Source: Aquarana catesbeiana (lineage: Eukaryota; Chordata; Amphibia; Anura; Ranidae). From it: a stretch of DNA of 64,000 nucleotides. Numbering within the stretch: the stretch's first letter is position 1; every line of letters begins with the position of its first letter. Shown here piece by piece: positions 58,395-64,000 of the stretch. Where the stretch lies: positions 92,355,303 to 92,419,302 of the forward strand of contig NC_133325.1 of NCBI RefSeq assembly GCF_042186555.1, written 5' to 3'. A model generated the notes under the pieces. That model was not told where the DNA came from. It did not search any database and worked only from the letters and a program-made list of their open reading frames with translations. A program made the translations under genes and the position numbers.

Positions 58395-58959
58395 GAGATT
58401 TTTTATTCAGTGTGAATTTTTTTTTTTTCCCCCTCCATATAAGGTTGACAATCTTCTACTTCCCAATGCATATTTAAATCTGCCTACCACAAGGTGTTGC
58501 ATTTCATTGCAGGCTAGCTACACTGCATTTTCAGAAACGCAGAAACAATTAGCTGTGAGTCTAACTGGACATGCTGGGCTTTTTTAAAGCTCCCTCTGCA
58601 CATAATATACTGTCAAGTCTTTGGTAAAAAAAAAAAAAATCTATTTTTGAAAGCATAATTTTATTTTATTGAACCTACAAAGTGCATAAACTGTAAACCT
58701 AAATCAATATTTGGTGTGTCCAACCTTTCCTTTTAAAACAGAATAGGCCAGGTACACTTGCGCACAGTTAGGGGTTTTGCAGGCATATATTCCATTGCAT
58801 CATTAAGCGCATATCCAGTCCTGGAAAAGATGGTGTGGCATTTTTCTCCAGCTCCAAACATTTGCAAAAGCAACCCCTCCCAATATTCCTTGTGAGACAC
58901 TTTGTCTTGGGTAAGGGCTTTGAGATGAAGAATGGGGCCATTTAAAGAAGTGGCCATCT

Positions 58960-59345
58960 CCTTGCTTGCTGTGTTGGATGGCTGAGAGATGCCCCATCTA
59001 ACTTCTCAGTGAACCTTAAACCAGCCATAGACTGTTCGAAGTTCAGTATGAACCAGCTGAGATTCAACCATGCATGGACAGGCTCATTGTACCAAAGTTG
59101 TGTGTAGGTTTTTTTTTTTTGGTGGGGGTAAACCAGCTTAGCATGTCTGTTAGGATGTGATTTATTGCCAGCGGCTGTAGCTGCTAGCAATAAGTGCTGT
59201 GTTCTCCTGGCCAGGACAACTCCCTGTGTTACACCCCACCCTGGCTGTAAGAACCCAATAGCTCTGGGAGGCATTCCACCAACACTGACTGACTGACGAG
59301 ATTCTTTGCAGAGAAAAAAAACAAATTCCCATCTGTGGTCAGCTT
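58960..59345. repeat. Dispersed 'CCAGTTCAGCAGAGACCAGC' family copy
   Basis: CTTAAACCAGCCATAGACTG, GTATGAACCAGCTGAGATTC, TGCCAGCGGCTGTAGCTGCT and a closing GGTCAGCTTTAGGCAG. Orientation is opposite to some of the other copies. Confidence 0.55.
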
Positions 59346-60699
59346 TAGGCAGCACATAGGAAGTTGAGATAAATTATGTTCTTTGTCACCTGAAGAACAG
59401 AACACCTTAATAATAAAAAATGAAGTGGGTTCTTGGAGGCAAATGCAGTTGGTGCCTCTTTACACAAGTACGCGCTAGAAAACATTACATGTAGTTTGGA
59501 TTACTGTTGCATACCGTTTTAGGGTCATGTGGTCTTCTGCATTGATGTGGAGCTGGGAAATATGCGGCATGGTTTGTCATTCAGATTACATTTCCCTGCA
59601 CTCTGGCAATAGATTTGTGCTGCCTTCTGATCTGAAGATGTACTAATAGTCATTAGTAGGATGTTTTTGTCTGTTCTGGATTAATGTTGCATGTGCTTCA
59701 GACTGTCTAAGGCCAATGAACAAATCTCCAATCCCAACAGGGCTGTAATTCCCATAATGGCTCTTGTTAGCTGGTACATGAGGCAGCTGGGTTAGAGAAG
59801 GCAGCACCATGTCTCATTTTAGAATTGTGTGATACTACTTTCTTTTATCCCTCATCAGGCCAGCTCTGCATATGTGACTAAATGCAGCAATAAAACTAGG
59901 TTTGTCAAAGGAATCAAGAGTTCAGGATCCATAAATCCCTCTCTCCTGTGTCTGTGTGGTTAAGACATTCTGCATAAAATAGACTCCATAAAACTACATG
60001 TGCCACAGTGGATTCCAGCATGCATGGTTACATGGAATGGATCTTATGAAAAAATGTAATTTTACAAGTACCTAGGGCTGCATATCTAAATGGCACCCAG
60101 CAGACAGTACTTTGGTCAGAACAGTCAACTTGACCTGCACAGGTTGGAACATCTCCATGTGATGAGTACAGCTGACTGCTGGAGGCCCCACGTTGCCCAC
60201 AGAAGGTGGAAAGTACAAAAATACCTGAGATTGAACAACGCTGCCAAACCTGCAAATGTAAAACCTAGAAAGTGAGAAAAAAAATATTCAGTACAATTAA
60301 TCAGAATCTCAACTCAATAGCAAGTGTTCTCAAACAAGTAAGTTAATCAAACACCTGTGCTGTTATGTCCTGTAAATGTGTTTGCTCCACCAAGAACCAA
60401 GATATTGCTGTGGCACTACAGAACACCTCCTGTTCCACATGTGCTCCCAGACTGTCCCCCACCAAGTGATGCACTCACCAGATCAAATGACCCCTTGAGT
60501 TAATAAGAGCCTTTTCAAATGCTGTACTAATTAAACAAGACTGCTCTTGCTCTCCTTTTTGCCTTATATCGATTTTAAGTAACTATTTCCCCTCTGGTAT
60601 TTTTTTTCCCAGCTCCGCCAGTCAGGGAATAAACAGAAAAGCCAGAGATTGTGCAGTACCTTTTTATTAGGAAAACATTAACCATATACAGGTGCACAG

Positions 60700-61650
60700 T
60701 TATAGTAACCACTGGAAGATTTTTTTCCCCACTTCATGACCAGGCCATTTAATTATTTTTTTTTTTTTTACAGGTCGGCACTGCACTACTTTACCTGCCA
60801 ATTGCACAGTAATGCAATGCTGTATGCAAATTTGTTTTTTTTTTGTTTTTTTTTTTTTTGTTTTTTCCAGAAATGGATCTTTCTTTTGATGGTATTTGAT
60901 CACGAGTTTTTCATTTTTTGCAATCTAAACGACCTAAAGACCAAAATTTTGAAAACACTATTCTACTTTCTGCTATAAAAGATAGTGAAAAATCTAATTT
61001 CTTCATAAATTTTGCTCAATGTTATGTTCTGATGCATGTCTTTTTTGGTAATAAAAATTAAAAATTGAATTCCCATGAGTGCCTATTGCTTGGTTTGGGT
61101 GAAAGTTATAGTGTCTACAAATGATGGTATGTATACTAGAATTTATTTTACTTTTTTGAATACTAGTAGTGGCCGTGCTCAGCAACATATAGTGGGACTA
61201 CAATCGTCTGTTCACCCACCAGCGGCAGTTGGTGGCAGATTGCCCTCAGCACTAACTGCCACTGACCTCTCCAGTGACACTAATACAGTGATCAGTGCTA
61301 AAAATATGCATGGTCACTGTACTAATGACACTGGCAGGGAAATGTAACATCTAGGGTGATCAAGGGGTTAAATGTGTGCCTAACAATGTTTTAATTTGTT
61401 TACTGTGTGGTGTTTTATAAAGCAATCTGCTAGTTTTTATTCCCTGCTTTGCAGGGAGAGAAAAAAAAGCACATCACTGCTGTATGAAGAGAGCCCTGTG
61501 TTTACCAACACAGAGCTCTCTTCTGTCATTTGCTGAGCTAATCAGCGGGTCCCAGCCATAAATCAGTGGGCAGGACCCACTGATCGGCTTGTGCTGCAGT
61601 GAATGGCAGCCGTGTCTTCCGGGATTGTGCTCGCAAAGTCACGACGTACA
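60700..61650. repeat. Degenerate ranid-type dispersed repeat
   Basis: Landmarks CCACTTCATGACCAGGCCAT, CAGTGATCAGTGCTAAAAAT, CTAATGACACTGGCAGGGAA and GATCAAGGGGTTAAATGTGT belong to an abundant repeat I associate with ranid DNA. It shares the style of the TTAACCAC element at 17719-18581. A perfect hairpin-like segment, AATCAGCGGGTCCCAGCC facing GGACCCACTGATCGG, lies near 61540-61585. Confidence 0.55.
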
Positions 61651-61799
61651 GGAGGCTAGACCAGGTGGATTCAGATTAGTATCTGAACATGCTTGAGCTC
61701 TTCCCTATTTGAGACACATGGGTACATGCTTCCAGACTTGCTTCAGCCTAATCCAGACCTTTTATATTTATATTTTAATTTTTTTAAAAACCCCCTTCT

Positions 61800-62186
61800 T
61801 CAAGTAGAAGGCTATAGCCAAAACATTTTCTTCATTTTGGATAGAGCAAGGGAGGGTTCTAACCTCTGTCACTTTTTTTTTTTTTTTGCCCCATAGCCAA
61901 ACATGAAGTGAGGGGCAATCCCTGCAAATTAAGGGAATTCCTTGAGGAATCCCAGGTCACCTGAACTAGTGTCCCTATTGGAAGATTTCCCCCTACTATT
62001 ACTTTTCTGGGAACAACCCGAAGTTTGGGATTTTCTTTATCATCATTGAAAGTAAATGTAAAACAGGACAGCTAGAGGGTGAATCTCCTTAACAGAGGGA
62101 CAAGATGGTAATAAAAACTGACAGGTGTTCTAATCCCTCTCCACTGTCCAAAATTAAAAAAGGTTTTTACCTATATACTTTAAGCT
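61800..62186 (-). mobile_element. MITE family C, inverted copy
   Basis: The reverse complement of the element at 22425-22813: GGGAATTCCTTGAGGAATCC, ACTAGTGTCCCTATTGGAAG and GGTGAATCTCCTT correspond to inverted 22.5-22.7 kb blocks. The ends are AAGTAGAAGGCTATAGCCAA and TACCTATATACTTTAA. Confidence 0.7.
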
Positions 62187-62454
62187 ACAGTGGGTGTTGC
62201 AAGGGATATCGTTACTTTGTGTGTCCTTTCTTTTTATACTGCCTCATTAGTTTTATATCCTGCCAAAACCTTTCATTTAGGATTTTTTGGATTGAGAGGG
62301 GAAGGGTTAGAACTCTTGTCCATATGTTTACTGCTGTTAAAGCAATCCATAGATTTGATTTTCAATCCTTCCACCATGGGTGAAAAAGAATATTGCTGAA
62401 TTTCCCTATCAACCCTACCTGTGACCACCTCTTGCAGTGCTACTGTGCACTGAT

Positions 62455-62625
62455 GGTGGCTATAGCTACCGGCAATAATCGCAAGTAAAAACAATGGACA
62501 GGATTGTGGTAAGTAAAATCACTTGGTGGATTGACTTTGGTACAACCACCTTGCCCATAGATCAAATTTTGGCTGGTCTCTGCTGAACTGGCCAAGTTCT
62601 GAGCAATGTATGACTGGCTTTAGTG
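62455..62625. repeat. Dispersed 'CCAGTTCAGCAGAGACCAGC' family copy
   Basis: GTGGCTATAGCTACCGGCAA, TTTGGTACAACCACCTTGCC and TGGCTGGTCTCTGCTGAACT followed by GGCCAAGTTCTGAG. Confidence 0.6.
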
Positions 62626-64000
62626 TACACACTGCAGACTCTCATAACTTCTGGTCATCACATAAGAAACTAGGGTGAATCTCTCCTAAAGGCATGCAGA
62701 CAGCAATTAAAGTCTGACCTTTAACTCTTTACTGTAGCCACAACCTAGAGAGGGGATAATTATTTTGTTTCCCAAATCATTGGGAAGTATTGATCTTTTG
62801 GCACTACATTTTTGAGGCTGCACAAACAGAAGTGCCTCTGGCCAAGCGGGAAGAATGCTAATCGCCTCGACTGCTCTGATCCTTTTTAGTGTTAGTCTAT
62901 GAAAGACTTAATTCTGGGTCCTGGAAGCCTCCTGTGCTCAGCACATCACTTTGGATACACCACACGTGCTACAAAAATGTTAAAGAAGAAGCTTTCCTTG
63001 TGAACAAGGACTGGCCTGGCTCCAACAGCCAGTGGCCTCCACTCTTTCATTACATTGCTTTCATTAGTGAGATAAACATAAGCAGCTGATCGGTTTGTTT
63101 TCTGTCCAGAGCAGAATATTGCCGCTTTATTTGATTTCTCTCATTATTTCATTCAGCAACAAAGCCTTTTGCCTGTTTGAAGCCCTTCATTCAGTTATGT
63201 TTGTAACTAGTTTAAATCTCCCCAATGACCGGATGAACCTCCCTCTGAAAAAGCTCTAGTTCATGCTGTGTGAAGTGTTATTGCTGGAAATTAATGAACA
63301 GCCTCACCTTGTAGAGCTTTACACTGTGAAAATAGGATTTGTTGTTTTTTTTTCTTGTTATACTTGCCTGTAAAATATTTATTTTTCTTGGAGTACATCA
63401 TGGGACACAGAACAACCACATTAATGACTATATGGGGTTATACGCCACCTACTAGTGAATGGCCCCTGGCAGATAGGAACTCCTCCCCTATATAACATAG
63501 GAGAGAAATTGGGACTTTTTAAAGTGCACACATATACAAAATTTAGAAAAAGAAAAAATATTTATTGAATTAAAAATACATATGTGAAAAAAGGGTAAAA
63601 CCACAGTACACCAGTAACAAATATCAACAGAAGTAAATTGTCTCTCTACATGTTTTGCCATTCACGGCTTCTTCAGGATATTGTTACAATAAACTCTGTG
63701 CGTATAGACTGATCACTTCAAAATTTCAAAAATACAGTCGTCAATAGTTGAGGAAGGGCAGGCAGGGCCATTTGGGAGCATCATAGAGAAGGGTAATAGA
63801 CTGAGAATAAGAGAGTCCATCTCAATGAATATTTAAGCCGGTCAAGATCTTGATAGCAACAGCAGGTTATATTTGTTCCATTTGCTAACAAGGGAAAGAA
63901 AATAGACTTTTTGAATCAAAAAAGATTCTCAAAGTATTTCTAAATTCCCTGGTAATTTCTGAAGCCCTAGGCAGCATGCCACCTTCCATGGACTGAATCT

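Larger units (their letters stand above)
52151..58400 (+). other. LIMA1: LIMA1 3' untranslated and flanking region
   Basis: From the stop codon onward the sequence is AT-rich with no convincing ORF. The first 550 bases look single-copy. From about 52700 three diverged tandem units follow (separate entries). Candidate AATAAA signals are at 53385, 53882, 55195 and 58389. Where the real transcript ends cannot be decided by eye; the last signal has the best downstream T/GT-rich context. Confidence 0.65.
58400..64000. other. Downstream sequence without recognisable genes
   Basis: It contains dispersed repeats at about 58960-59345, 60700-61650, 61800-62186 and 62455-62625. The end of the window (63370-63850) looks repetitive too: GGAGTACATCATGGGACACA, and TTGCCATTCACGGCTTCTTC, which resembles the CTTCTTCAG module at 1.4 kb. 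No exon-like ORF and no conserved protein motif was seen on either strand. In 59.4-60.6 kb and 62.65-63.35 kb I see nothing recognisable. Confidence 0.65.

Overview
This is vertebrate nuclear DNA, most likely from a ranid-type frog. That placement is an inference from three things: one gene spread over small exons with kilobase introns, a very dense load of short palindromic DNA transposons of kinds I associate with ranid genomes, and Tc1-, hAT-, L2- and CR1-type remnants. A 500-base N gap lies at 28661-29160. I found no bacterial features, CRISPR arrays, tRNA or rRNA genes.

The only host protein-coding gene I can support is LIMA1 (EPLIN, LIM domain and actin-binding protein 1), on the + strand. 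Nine coding exons are visible at 14319-14364, 25002-25400, 29732-29826, 33935-34085, 41382-41489, 41569-41626, 42106-42209, 43911-44044 and 51184-52150. They supply about 686 residues. The exon carrying the canonical start was not found and probably lies upstream of the window. The single LIM zinc-binding domain is split between the last two coding exons. Two middle exons (29732-29826 and 33935-34085) each need a one- or two-base correction to keep the frame. Both breaks sit in low-complexity runs, so sequence error is more likely than a dead gene.

Layout: 1-14.3 kb is repeat-filled 5' intron or flank (nested MITEs, long foldback, L2 fragment, AC/AT microsatellite, a hAT element with perfect 8-bp target duplication). 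14.4-25 kb is a large intron with several MITE families. 25.4-43.9 kb holds the middle exons, separated by Tc1 and hAT elements, palindromes and a CR1-like remnant. 44-51.2 kb is the intron inside the LIM domain and holds a second L2 fragment with a reverse transcriptase YADD motif. 52.15 kb onward is the 3' untranslated and flanking region. 58.4-64 kb is downstream sequence with no gene that I recognise.

The most unusual structure is just after the LIMA1 stop codon: three diverged head-to-tail copies of a 2.1-2.6 kb unit (about 52.7-58.38 kb), the third truncated, with candidate poly(A) signals in more than one unit. Other points worth attention are two MITE-inside-MITE insertions whose empty target sites are preserved elsewhere in the window, a Tc1 transposon turned into a foldback of its own C-terminal coding region, and a strong excess of long T tracts over A tracts on the sense strand. 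I did not find a convincing novel multi-gene system.
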